NCBI GenBank assembly: GCA_963824275.1
Contig: CAWGOT010000002.1
Location: 248,001-312,000 of the forward strand
DNA length: 64,000 nucleotides
Reading direction: 5' to 3'
DNA from: JANXQG01 sp963824275
GTDB lineage: Bacteria > Planctomycetota > Planctomycetia > Pirellulales > Thermoguttaceae
Program-made: the position numbers and the translations under genes
In this document: one piece after another, positions 42,729 through 50,206 of the stretch
How positions within the stretch are numbered: position 1 is the stretch's first letter
Layout of the letters: the number at the start of each line of letters is the position of its first letter
Notes under the pieces: generated by a model
Databases searched by the model: none
What the model was told of the DNA's origin: nothing
Seen by the model: the letters and a program-made list of their open reading frames with translations, nothing else

Positions 42729-42835
42729 GTAGGGTGGGACCAGATCGCGTAGCGAGCGCAGGCCCACCATGAGCGATAATGAGCGATGAGAGAATGGTGG
42801 GCCTGCGCTCGCTACGCGATCTGGTCCCACCCTAC
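42729..42835. repeat. palindromic repeat, family A (full)
   Basis: GTAGGGTGGGACCAGATCGC to GATCTGGTCCCACCCTAC, between convergent genes. Confidence 0.9.
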
Positions 42836-42854
42836 TGCCTGAACCCAGGCAGGG

Positions 42855-43817
42855 CTACATTTTCCCCCCGTCGCCGATCCAGCGGTCGAACCAATCGTGA
42901 GTCCGGTCGGCCACGTGCCCGCCCGGATCGACCCACATTGTCACGTGCCCCAGGTAGGGGACCAGCACCAACTCGCTATGGTCCAAGGCGGCGGCGTGCA
43001 GTCGCTCGCTCTGCTCATGCGGCACAATCCAGTCGTTCGTCCCGTGCATGATGAGCACGGGGGCCGAGGTCCGCTGAATGGCCTTCACGGCGTCGGCCTC
43101 GTCCGGATCGTAGCCCGCGATCCGCCCGGCCTCGTCCAGCGACTCCTGGTACGTCTTGTCCGAGATTAGCAATCCGACGCCCGGCGCCACCACGCGGGCG
43201 AAATGCGGCACCTCCTCGCGGGCGGTGCTGAAAGGCTCGATGGCCACCACGGCCCGCACGCGGCGATCGATGGCGGCCAGGTGAATCGAGGTCGTCGCCC
43301 CATACGAAATGCCGTAGACGCCCAATCGCCCCGCCAGCAGGGCCCTCGAATCGAGCGAGTCGATCACTTGGGAGAGGTCCTTCGCCTCCTGGAGGCCGAA
43401 GGTCATGTACTCGCCGGTGGAGCGACCCCTGCCGCGGAGATCGACGAGGACCGCGCGATAGCCCTGGTCTGCCAACTTCCGGGCCGCTGGGAGCATCACG
43501 GCGCTGCGGTCGAGCACGCCGTGGAGCACCAGGATCGTGCCCCGCGGCGACTGCGATTTGTCCCGCGGCTCGACCACGGAGACCGAGAGCGAGGCCTGCG
43601 GCGGCCCGACGGTGACCCAGAACTGCCGGTCGACGCCCAGCAGACGCTCGATGGGCGGCAGGGGATTCGCCTCGGCGGCCCAGGGATTGATCCGGTTGGG
43701 GACGCTGGCGATCACCTCCGCCAACGGCTGGGCCCCGCGGGCCTCCCGGGCAAAGCCTGCGAACAGCAACGCGAAAACCACCCCACACCACGGTAAAACA
43801 ATTCGGCGAATTTTCAT
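42855..43817 (-). CDS. exported alpha/beta hydrolase
   Basis: Serine hydrolase with a signal peptide (LPWCGVVFALLFAGFAREAR). The catalytic serine is in GVYGISYGATTS (GxSxG), the acid in IMHGTNDWIVPHEQSERL and the histidine in LVPYLGHVTMW. The oxyanion-hole region is TILVLHGVLDRSAVM. The fold order is complete, and the length (320 residues) is normal. ATG 43817 has AAAGGAG just upstream; a TTG two codons earlier is possible. Substrate is unknown; esterase or peptidase (S9-like cap absent) are both possible. Frame intact. Confidence 0.85.
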   Translation of the reverse strand: MKIRRIVLPWCGVVFALLFAGFAREARGAQPLAEVIASVPNRINPWAAEANPLPPIERLLGVDRQFWVTVGPPQASLSVSVVEPRDKSQSPRGTILVLHGVLDRSAVMLPAARKLADQGYRAVLVDLRGRGRSTGEYMTFGLQEAKDLSQVIDSLDSRALLAGRLGVYGISYGATTSIHLAAIDRRVRAVVAIEPFSTAREEVPHFARVVAPGVGLLISDKTYQESLDEAGRIAGYDPDEADAVKAIQRTSAPVLIMHGTNDWIVPHEQSERLHAAALDHSELVLVPYLGHVTMWVDPGGHVADRTHDWFDRWIGDGGKM

Positions 43818-43934
43818 GACCAACTCCTTTCAACCCTATTGGCGTGGAGGCGGTCAGGTTATAACGCCCGTTTTCTGAAAGTCGCAAGTTGGCCCTGGGG
43901 ATAAGGTTACGCGGTCCAAGATGGGCCGACCGAT

Positions 43935-44026
43935 ACTAACCCGAAGCGCAAGCGAGGCAGGCGATTTCCGCCCTCGCTTGCGCTTTGGGTGGGCCGGCGC
44001 TCGCAAGCTCGCTGGTACCACCCTAC
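43935..44026. repeat. chimeric palindrome: family B joined to half of family A
   Basis: Family B (ACTAACCCGAAGCGCAAGCG ... CTCGCTTGCGCTTTGGGT) runs directly into GGTGGGCCGGCGCTCGCAAG...CCACCCTAC, sharing GGGTGGG. Confidence 0.8.
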
Positions 44027-44178
44027 GCAACCTATCCCTGACATCATTCTGAAACGGACGACTAAGCCGCGCGGGCCGGCCTATGAGGCAAGGAATCGCG
44101 ACGGGACGGAACTCCCAAGAGGGCGCGGAACATGCTGGCCGACGCAAAGCGTTCTTCCCACGAGTTGGCCTGGCGAAA
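44019..44178. repeat. direct repeat copy 1 (3' end of glycosyltransferase)
   Basis: Nearly identical over ~160 bp to 45148-45307, differing at only a few positions. Contains the complement of the last ~40 codons of the glycosyltransferase, including its stop. Confidence 0.9.
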
Positions 44179-44309
44179 CCTCCTTGCCGACCTCCTTTAA
44201 CCGTTTTGCAGACGGGTCCTATGTTATCGTGCCTGCTAAGACCGTATTATACGGGCAGGCGTCGATCGAAAATCTTTGGGTGTTGTTCGGAAAGACCTTT
44301 TCTAAATAG
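44179..44309 (+). CDS. C-terminal fragment of an unknown protein in the AT-richer island
   Basis: Open frame entering from the direct repeat and reading LPTSFNRFADGSYVIVPAKT, VLYGQASIENLWVLFGKTFS before its stop at 44309. The residue pattern looks like the end of a folded domain, but no start exists because the repeat junction cuts it. It is followed within 8 bases by another small gene. It could be the tail of a toxin or other modular protein; I cannot name it. Confidence 0.35.
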
Positions 44310-44316
44310 GTATGGT

Positions 44317-44872
44317 ATGATTACGAGTCCAATTTGGATAATTTATACAGAGCTTTACTGCCGCTCAAGTGAAGAGCAACAGGGGCTAAGCCTCAAAGAC
44401 TACGTAGCCCCCGAGCCGCAGGATCACGAGGGAGACATTGCTCGGTACTTGGAATGTGCGCTGAGCATATTGCGGCGTCGGCACGATCGTTGGTGATGTT
44501 CTGAATCCAAACAATCGAGTAGTGCTTGTCCCAGGCATGAGAACTGACGGAGTTTACATCTGGCAATCTGAATTGGCATACTACGTTCGCAAATATCATT
44601 TGCGGGTACCCAATGAGCTTGTCGAGAGGATGGCTTCAATCAACTGGCAACCTCCCACTAAGCAAGAAATTGACTGGCAGCGTTTGGGAATGGCAGGTAT
44701 GCGGACGGTCCCTCCGCGATCCCCCAAAAAGAAAGGAACCAGTAACGGCGGCGGCCGATCGACGTTCTCAACTGAGCCGGTCCAGCGACCCTTCGCAACC
44801 GAGAAGCGGGCAGAGAAGGGCAGAGCATGGTGTTGCTCGATGGTCCTTAACTATTTTGGAGTCGCATTTTAG
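44317..44872 (+). CDS. hypothetical protein in the AT-richer island, one frameshift
   Basis: Unknown function. The first part, ATG 44317, reads MITSPIWIIYTELYCRSSEE and DYVAPEPQDHEGDIARYLEC. A break near 44478 leads to GTIVGDVLNPNNRVVLVPGM, RTDGVYIWQSELAYYVRKYH and LRVPNELVERMASINWQPPT. After that the sequence becomes Lys/Arg-rich and may be out of frame. The content (acidic, aromatic, single domain, next to a truncated tail) is like an immunity or addiction partner, but that is speculation. GC is visibly lower than in flanking genes. Confidence 0.45.
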
Positions 44873-45150
44873 GGTGCCCAACCGCCGGCCCGCAAGATGT
44901 CACGAACTGGTTTTGAAAATCTGTCATCCAATCGCTCGAGGGGACGCACAGTTTCGATTGAGACAATCGCGCTGCCTGACGGGTGGAACTTTTCCATACG
45001 AACGGAGAAGATTTGGTCGCTATTCACGAGGAGTTCAGTGGTAGAGATATTCCATGAAACGACCCAGCGATTCAATACCGGGCCAATCCACCCTTTGCCG
45101 CACACCTGAATTGACGTTTGAAAAATTGATTTTGCGCAGGCCAGTCCCAC
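44869..45150 (-). CDS. hypothetical protein fragment, 93 aa, AT-richer island
   Basis: Low-confidence frame. It reads SIFQTSIQVCGKGWIGPVLN, RWVVSWNISTTELLVNSDQI and VSIETVRPLERLDDRFSKPV, with a plausible strand pattern. Its first codons come from the repeat junction, so the true start may be missing. A plus-strand frame at 44897-45109 overlaps it and is the alternative. Confidence 0.25.
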   Translation of the reverse strand: MGLACAKSIFQTSIQVCGKGWIGPVLNRWVVSWNISTTELLVNSDQIFSVRMEKFHPSGSAIVSIETVRPLERLDDRFSKPVRDILRAGGWAP

Positions 45151-45307
45151 CCTACGAACCTATCCCTGACATCATTTCTGAAACGGACGACTAAGCCGCG
45201 CGGGCCGGCCTAAGAGGCAAGGAATCGCGACGGGACGGAACTCCCAAGAGGGCGCGGAACATGCTGGCCGACGCAAAGCGTTCTTCCCACGAGTTGGCCT
45301 GGCGAAA
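45148..45307. repeat. direct repeat copy 2
   Basis: Genuine 3' end of the glycosyltransferase; starts with the family A end CCCACCCTACG, as copy 1 does. Confidence 0.9.
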
Positions 45308-46350
45308 GCTCTCGGTCGCCGACGCGGGAATCGATCGCGAAATGGCGGCGCGCACGGTTGCTCCCAGGTTGGCGCCGCCGTCGAGAAAACACGCTCTCCT
45401 CCGACTGCCGATACGCGCATTTCACCAAAGTTCGTGCTCAGCACCGGCAATCCGCAGGCCCGATAGTCGTAATACTTGATCGGATCGACCGAGGTCGTCA
45501 GGCGGTTGCTGCGAAAGGGTATCAGCCCTGCCGTGAATCGACTCAGGTGCGCGTGCAGCGCACGATGATCGCACCCGGCCTGCAATTTCACATTCGATGG
45601 CAGCGGCTGCGGCGGCGGGGTGATGCAAGGGCCGACCAGTTCCACGTCAACCTCCGGAACGCTGCTGGCGAGCCGCAACACCAAGGGCCAGTCGAACCAG
45701 TCGGCGATGCAACCCACGTATCCCAAGATGCTTCGCGCCGGGCGGTCGGCGTGGCGGGCCGGGAACTCGCGGATGCCGCAGGCGTTCCGCAGCCTCTCGA
45801 CGGGGGCGCCCAGCGCCGCGAATTTTTCGGCGAGACTGGTCGAAGAGGCGATTACCAGGTCGACCCGTGCCGCGATTTGCTGCTCCGTGCGCCGCATCGC
45901 GCCGCGGGAAATGCCCCGGTAGAACTCCGGGAAATCGTCCATCGCGTCATACAGGCTGGCCGTCACCGGCAGCCGGTCAAGCGCGGCCAGGGCCAGGCGG
46001 CTCGGCCCTCCGATGGCCAGCACCGTCGGACCGTTAGCCACGAAGCGGGCAAGCGCCTTCCAGACGCCGCGCCACAGCAGGGAGTCGTTCAAGGCCGTCC
46101 CGCCCGGCAGCGGCTCGATGGGCAAAGCGGGAACTCGCAGCACGGCCATGCCTTCTTCGTGATGCGGAACCCGCTCACGCAGCCGCATCCGCTTCAGATC
46201 GCTCCACCGCGGCAAGCGCCGCGGATAGGGCTCGACCCACAGGACCTCCTGCACTCCGAAGTTCCGCGCAGCTTCCACGAAAAAACGGGGCCGCTGCCAA
46301 TAACTTGCCGCCGGAAGCGGAGAAAAGTACAGGAGTTGCAATTCGCTCAT
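45191..46350 (-). CDS. glycosyltransferase (GT-B type), one frameshift near the 3' end
   Basis: Predicted sugar transferase for surface polysaccharide. ATG 46350 gives MSELQLLYFSPLPAASYWQR. Family-like segments are LYDAMDDFPEFYRGISRGAM (a motif shared with bacterial exopolysaccharide glycosyltransferases), VDLVIASSTSLAEKFAALGA, LGYVGCIADWFDWPLVLRLA, FTAGLIPFRSNRLTTSVDPI and KYYDYRACGLPVLSTNFGEM, the last being the nucleotide-sugar binding region. A break near 45400 restores ANLGATVRAAISRSI and the end SWEERFASASMFRALLGVPS RRD. Length ~385 residues. It follows wecB on the same strand 56 bp downstream, supporting a shared role in polysaccharide synthesis. Confidence 0.8.
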
Positions 46351-46405
46351 GCCGCGTTGTTCCTGCCATCCCTGGCGGTTCGACGAGACGATCGATCTTA
46401 CTTCT

Positions 46406-47605
46406 TCAGGCGGCCCTGCGCAGCGCGGCGCAAGGCTCGATACATCCGTAGTCCGGGAAGGCGAACCGGCATTCGACTTCCCAGGCCCGGGCGAGGGCCA
46501 GGTCGACGATCCGTTCCGCAGCGAAACCGTCGCCGTAGGGATTCTGTGAAGCAAGACGGCTGGCGTAGGCTTCGCGGTCTTCCAGCAAGGTCGAAACGCC
46601 ATGCACGATCCGCTCATAATCGGCGCCGACCAGTTCCGCGGTGCCGGCCTCGACGGCCTCAGGGCGTTCCGTCGTGTCCCGCGTCACGAGCACCGGCTTC
46701 CGCAACGACGGGGCTTCCTCTTGCACTCCGCCCGAGTCGGTGAGGATGATCGTCGAGCGGTCCATCAGCCAGACGAACTCCGGATAGGGAACCGGCTCGA
46801 TCAATTGCACGTTGGCGCGGTTGCCCAGACGCTGATGCACCGGGCCGCGGACGTTGGGATTCGGATGCACCGGGTACAGGAAGGCAACCGCGGGGAAACG
46901 GCGCGACAATGCGCAGATCGCCTCGCAGATCTGCTGCAGGCCCTCCCCGAAGTTCTCGCGGCGGTGTCCCGTGACGAGCACCATGCGGCGGTTGCCGAGA
47001 TAGGCGTGCTTGCGCTGCCAATAACCGCCCCGAGGGCGTTCCTGGGCGGCGGTCCAGAGCAGCGCATCGACGCCCGTATTGCCCGTGACGTGGATCCGCT
47101 GTTCGGCCACGCGCTCGCGGAGGAGATTCTCCCGCGATCCCTCGGTCGGCACGCAATGCACGGCGGTCACCAGGGTTGCCACGCGGCGGTTGAACTCTTC
47201 CGGCCAGGGCGAATAAATGTCCTCCGTCCGCAGCCCTGCTTCCACGTGAAGAAATGGGACGCGGCGATAAAATGCGGCGGTGGCCGCAGCCAGAACGGTG
47301 GTCGTGTCGCCCTGGCCGATGACGCAGTCCGGCTGGTACTTGGCAATGACTGCATCCAGGCCCTGGAGACAGCGGGCGTTCAGGTCGGCGAGCGTCTGGC
47401 CCGGCTGCATCAGGTTCAAGTCAATATCAGGGGTGATTTGGAAGTATTCGGCGACCTGGTCGAGCATCTCGCGATGCTGCCCGCTGAAGCAAACCAGCGT
47501 CTCAATGCGATCGTCGTGGACCAGGCACCGGCGGATGATCGGGGCCAGCTTGATGGCCTCGGGACGGGTTCCCACAACGATCAGGACTCGCAGCCTGGAT
47601 TGCAT
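46406..47605 (-). CDS. wecB: UDP-N-acetylglucosamine 2-epimerase (non-hydrolysing)
   Basis: Converts UDP-GlcNAc to UDP-ManNAc for cell-surface polysaccharides. ATG 47605 follows AAAGGAG. The complete motif set is present: VVGTRPEAIKLAPIIRR, CFSGQHREMLDQV, VIGQGDTTTVLAAATAA, FLHVEAGLRTEDIYSPWPEE, VTGHRRENFGEGLQQICEAI, YPVHPNPNVRGPVHQRLG, and ILTDSGGVQEEAPSLRKPVL with the catalytic residues of the family. Length 399 residues, slightly extended at the C-terminus. Frame intact. It forms a likely two-gene unit with the downstream glycosyltransferase. Confidence 0.95.
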   Translation of the reverse strand: MQSRLRVLIVVGTRPEAIKLAPIIRRCLVHDDRIETLVCFSGQHREMLDQVAEYFQITPDIDLNLMQPGQTLADLNARCLQGLDAVIAKYQPDCVIGQGDTTTVLAAATAAFYRRVPFLHVEAGLRTEDIYSPWPEEFNRRVATLVTAVHCVPTEGSRENLLRERVAEQRIHVTGNTGVDALLWTAAQERPRGGYWQRKHAYLGNRRMVLVTGHRRENFGEGLQQICEAICALSRRFPAVAFLYPVHPNPNVRGPVHQRLGNRANVQLIEPVPYPEFVWLMDRSTIILTDSGGVQEEAPSLRKPVLVTRDTTERPEAVEAGTAELVGADYERIVHGVSTLLEDREAYASRLASQNPYGDGFAAERIVDLALARAWEVECRFAFPDYGCIEPCAALRRAA

Positions 47606-47803
47606 TCGCCTTTGCTCCTTTTGTGCCGATCCGCAGGGGTCCGCTGACAGCGACAAAGACCCGTTACGCTTTATCGTGTCAAAAGGTGCCGGTTCTGCAG
47701 TCTTTTGCGGTTAGATAGAATGGAGCGAATTTTCCGCATGGTTCAATTATGCGAAAATGGTTCACTCGGCATTTCCTGCCCAGCATGGGCAGTATCAACT
47801 GAA

Positions 47804-47856
47804 ACTGTGAACGCCCCCACTGCCCCTGCCGCAGGGGCAGTGGGGGCGTTTACAGT
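47804..47856. repeat. near-perfect 53-bp palindrome
   Basis: Arms of 26 bp (ACTGTGAACGCCCCCACTGC...) with one mismatch and a single central base. No T-run follows on either strand, so a simple intrinsic terminator is not supported. Confidence 0.85.
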
Positions 47857-47892
47857 CTGAGAATCAAGAAGAAGACACTTCACATCGAGCGT

Positions 47893-48312
47893 TCAAGGAA
47901 ACAGCCGCTTGATTTCTTTGATTGAAGTCTTGATCAGCTTTGTCAGGACCGCTTGATCAATATCGGCAAGACGTTTCACGTACAGGCAGCCCTTGGCCAT
48001 CTTGTGCTTCCCTAGACTTGCAAAAAGGGTTGCGAACTGGTCGCCGGCGCCGCAGACGAGGTAGATCGAGATCGCCGGCTTGCGAGAAGCAAATCCAACA
48101 AGGCACATCTCACCTTCGTGGCCGCTGCGGTACTTGTAATGATACTTGCCGAAACCGACGATGCTCGTTCCCCACATCTTCGGCTCTGCCTTGGTCGCCT
48201 TGCTCATCAATTTGATGAGCGTGCGGCAGTCCTCGCGGCGCGTTTCATCGGTAATTGCCTCAAGATAGGCGTCGACGCTGGCTTCGGTCTGGGTTGTCTT
48301 CATCTTTGCCAT
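47893..48312 (-). CDS. DUF1801 family protein
   Basis: Small cytoplasmic protein of the DUF1801 (YdhG-like) family; biochemical role unknown. The sequence has ASVDAYLEAITDETRREDCR, LIKLMSKATKAEPKMWGTSI, VGFGKYHYKYRSGHEGEMCL and ASRKPAISIYLVC, the usual core with the MWG and Y-x-Y segments. A basic C-terminus (LIKTSIKEIKRLFP) ends it. Length 140 residues, typical. The start ATG at 48312 was chosen over an ATG 9 bases earlier because it begins the family-like MAKMKTTQTEAS. GC is lower than in neighbours. Flanked by palindromes on both sides. Confidence 0.85.
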   Translation of the reverse strand: MAKMKTTQTEASVDAYLEAITDETRREDCRTLIKLMSKATKAEPKMWGTSIVGFGKYHYKYRSGHEGEMCLVGFASRKPAISIYLVCGAGDQFATLFASLGKHKMAKGCLYVKRLADIDQAVLTKLIKTSIKEIKRLFP

Positions 48313-48331
48313 GTGTCGCACCTAGTAGTTT

Positions 48332-48422
48332 GTAGGGTGGGACCAGCGAGCTTGCGAGCGCCGGCCCACCAACACCCGTAATTGGTGGGCCGGCGCTCGC
48401 AAGCTCGCTGGTCCCACCCTAC
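48332..48422. repeat. palindromic repeat, family A (full)
   Basis: GTAGGGTGGGACCAGCGAGC through CTCGCTGGTCCCACCCTAC. Confidence 0.9.
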
Positions 48423-48454
48423 GGCTTGGCCGTGTACCGCACCTCCGCAAGGTT

Positions 48455-49750
48455 CTAAGGGAGGCGATCCGGTTTCAAACGCAGCACGACCGTGCGGAGC
48501 CGCCCGTCGCGCTCAACAAGCAATTCTAGCGGTCCGGGCAAGCTGCGGGCAAGCTGGGCAAATACGGTTTCGTCGGCAAAGTCGCGGCCGCCGACGCGAT
48601 AGATGCGGTCGCCCACTTGCAGGCCGGCTGCGGCCGCGGCCGAACCGGCTACCACCTGGCGGAGAATCACGGTATTGGGCTCGGCGTCGTCGGTCCGCCA
48701 GGAAATGCCCAGCCGCAGCGGCGGATCACCGGCCCGCTGTGTAACTGGTTCGGCGGCTTCCATGCGGCGGCGCCCCTCTTCGTTCTCGGCCTTGGCCGCT
48801 GGGCGAAATCGCGGCGCCGCCGGATCGTCGGCCATCGCGTACAGGATGGCAAACGCCAGCCGGCCGACACGCTCCATGCCCTCGCGATTGACCTTCGCCG
48901 CCACGTCGGTGGGCTTGTGGTAGCGTTCGTGGAGGTCGGTGTGGAGAAAGAGCGTGGGAATGCCGCGTTCGTAGAAGGAATAGTGGTCGGCGTTGGCCTT
49001 CATCAGCCAGGAGAAATCGAGCGCAAGGCCGCCGTCTTGATTGCTCATGCTTGCCATCCGCCGCAGCCCTGCGGCCGTGCGCGTACCGAAGACAAGCACC
49101 CGATCGGCACGCAACGCGCCGATCATGTCGAGATTGAGCATGAATTTGACGCGCGCCAGCGGCAGGGTCGGTTCGGCCGTCCAGTGCTTCGAGCCCAAAA
49201 GGCCCTTCTCCTCGCCGTCGAAACAGATGAAGAGGATCGAGCGCCGAGGGGCAACCGGCATGCGGGAAAAGGCGCGGGCCAGCGCGAGAACGCCCGCCGT
49301 GCCGCTGGCATTGTCGTCGGCGCCGGGATAGATCGTCCCCGGCGGGTTGTCGCGAGAGCGGCCATGGCCCAAGTGGTCGTAATGGGCGCCGACGACGACC
49401 GTCTGATCCTTGAGTGCCGGATCGCTTCCCGGCAGCAGGGCAAGGATATTGCGGTAGTTGTAGCCAAAGGGCTGGAAGTAACCCTGCCGCTCGCCGGCCG
49501 GCGTTAGCGGGAGCTTGCGAAACTGCTCGACCAGGTAGTCGCCGGCCGCACGTCCGCCGGTGCTGCCGGCCTCGCGGCCCTCGAACTTAGGGCTGGCCAG
49601 GTCGTCGACCGTCTGGAACATCTCCTGGGCGGCGATCGAGTCGCGCGCGGCCTGGTAGGGAGTGCGGATTTCCGCGGCCGGAACCGGCTGCGGAAGGAAG
49701 AAAAAGGCAAAAAGCAGAGAACCAGCGAGCAGTCGCGTGTATTTTGACAT
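48455..49750 (-). CDS. exported M28-family metallopeptidase with C-terminal PDZ domain
   Basis: Zinc-dependent aminopeptidase-type enzyme, extracytoplasmic. ATG 49750 opens a signal peptide (RLLAGSLLFAFFFLPQPVPA). Zinc ligands and catalytic residues of clan MH are visible: VVVGAHYDHLGHG (His), PGADDNASGTAGVLALARA (Asp), ICFDGEEKGLLGSKHW (Glu pair), FMLNLDMIGAL (Asp), and FLHTDLHERYHKPTDVA (His). From about residue 340 a PDZ domain follows (LGISWRTDD, GSAAAAAGLQVGDRIYRVGG). M28 plus PDZ is known in bacteria and plants. Frame intact, 431 residues. Substrates are probably peptides in the periplasm. Stands alone. Confidence 0.9.
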   Translation of the reverse strand: MSKYTRLLAGSLLFAFFFLPQPVPAAEIRTPYQAARDSIAAQEMFQTVDDLASPKFEGREAGSTGGRAAGDYLVEQFRKLPLTPAGERQGYFQPFGYNYRNILALLPGSDPALKDQTVVVGAHYDHLGHGRSRDNPPGTIYPGADDNASGTAGVLALARAFSRMPVAPRRSILFICFDGEEKGLLGSKHWTAEPTLPLARVKFMLNLDMIGALRADRVLVFGTRTAAGLRRMASMSNQDGGLALDFSWLMKANADHYSFYERGIPTLFLHTDLHERYHKPTDVAAKVNREGMERVGRLAFAILYAMADDPAAPRFRPAAKAENEEGRRRMEAAEPVTQRAGDPPLRLGISWRTDDAEPNTVILRQVVAGSAAAAAGLQVGDRIYRVGGRDFADETVFAQLARSLPGPLELLVERDGRLRTVVLRLKPDRLP

Positions 49751-50026
49751 GAAAATTGACCTCAGAAGATCGGGGCTGTCTTCACCGTGGGAAAAGACAG
49801 AAAGATGAATTAGAGGAAGATGGGATCCTATCGCAAACTGTCCAAGCAAGCAATTCCGATGTGGGGTGCTTTATTCTTGGCCGATTGCCCCGAGCCCCCT
49901 CTTGTCCTGCCGCCGCTTCCGGTGTTACAATACGGGACTATCCGGTTCTTGGGCCAGAAAAAGCCCTTGTAAAGCGGACGTAAGTTCATACGACACAGTA
50001 TCTAACGACTTTTGATGGAGTGGCGC

Positions 50027-50113
50027 GTGGGAGTCAAGAAAACGGGGAAGGGCCGGCGGAAACTCGGCCGCAAGAAGCGACGCATGCGGTCCCGCATCCG
50101 GCATCGCAAGTAG
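50027..50113 (+). CDS. very small basic protein, 28 aa, ribosomal-like
   Basis: The predicted peptide is about 65% Lys/Arg and starts MGVKKTGKGRRKLGRKKRR, ending RMRSRIRHRK. GTG 50027 follows GGAG at proper spacing; an ATG at 50015 would add four residues. The composition and KKxxKxRRKLxxKKRR pattern recall small ribosomal proteins such as the bS22/AURKAIP1 (COX24) group, but the match is by eye and short. The reading frame sits alone in a 450-bp gap before the HDOD gene. Worth including because such genes are usually missed. Confidence 0.5.
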   Translation: MGVKKTGKGRRKLGRKKRRMRSRIRHRK

Positions 50114-50206
50114 TTTCCATGCTCTGCGTCCGTAAGCTAGACTTGCTTGTCGCATTCGGCCCCTAGGGCCACCCAAGCAACCCCCAGCTTGAAACGCAGA
50201 ATCCCC

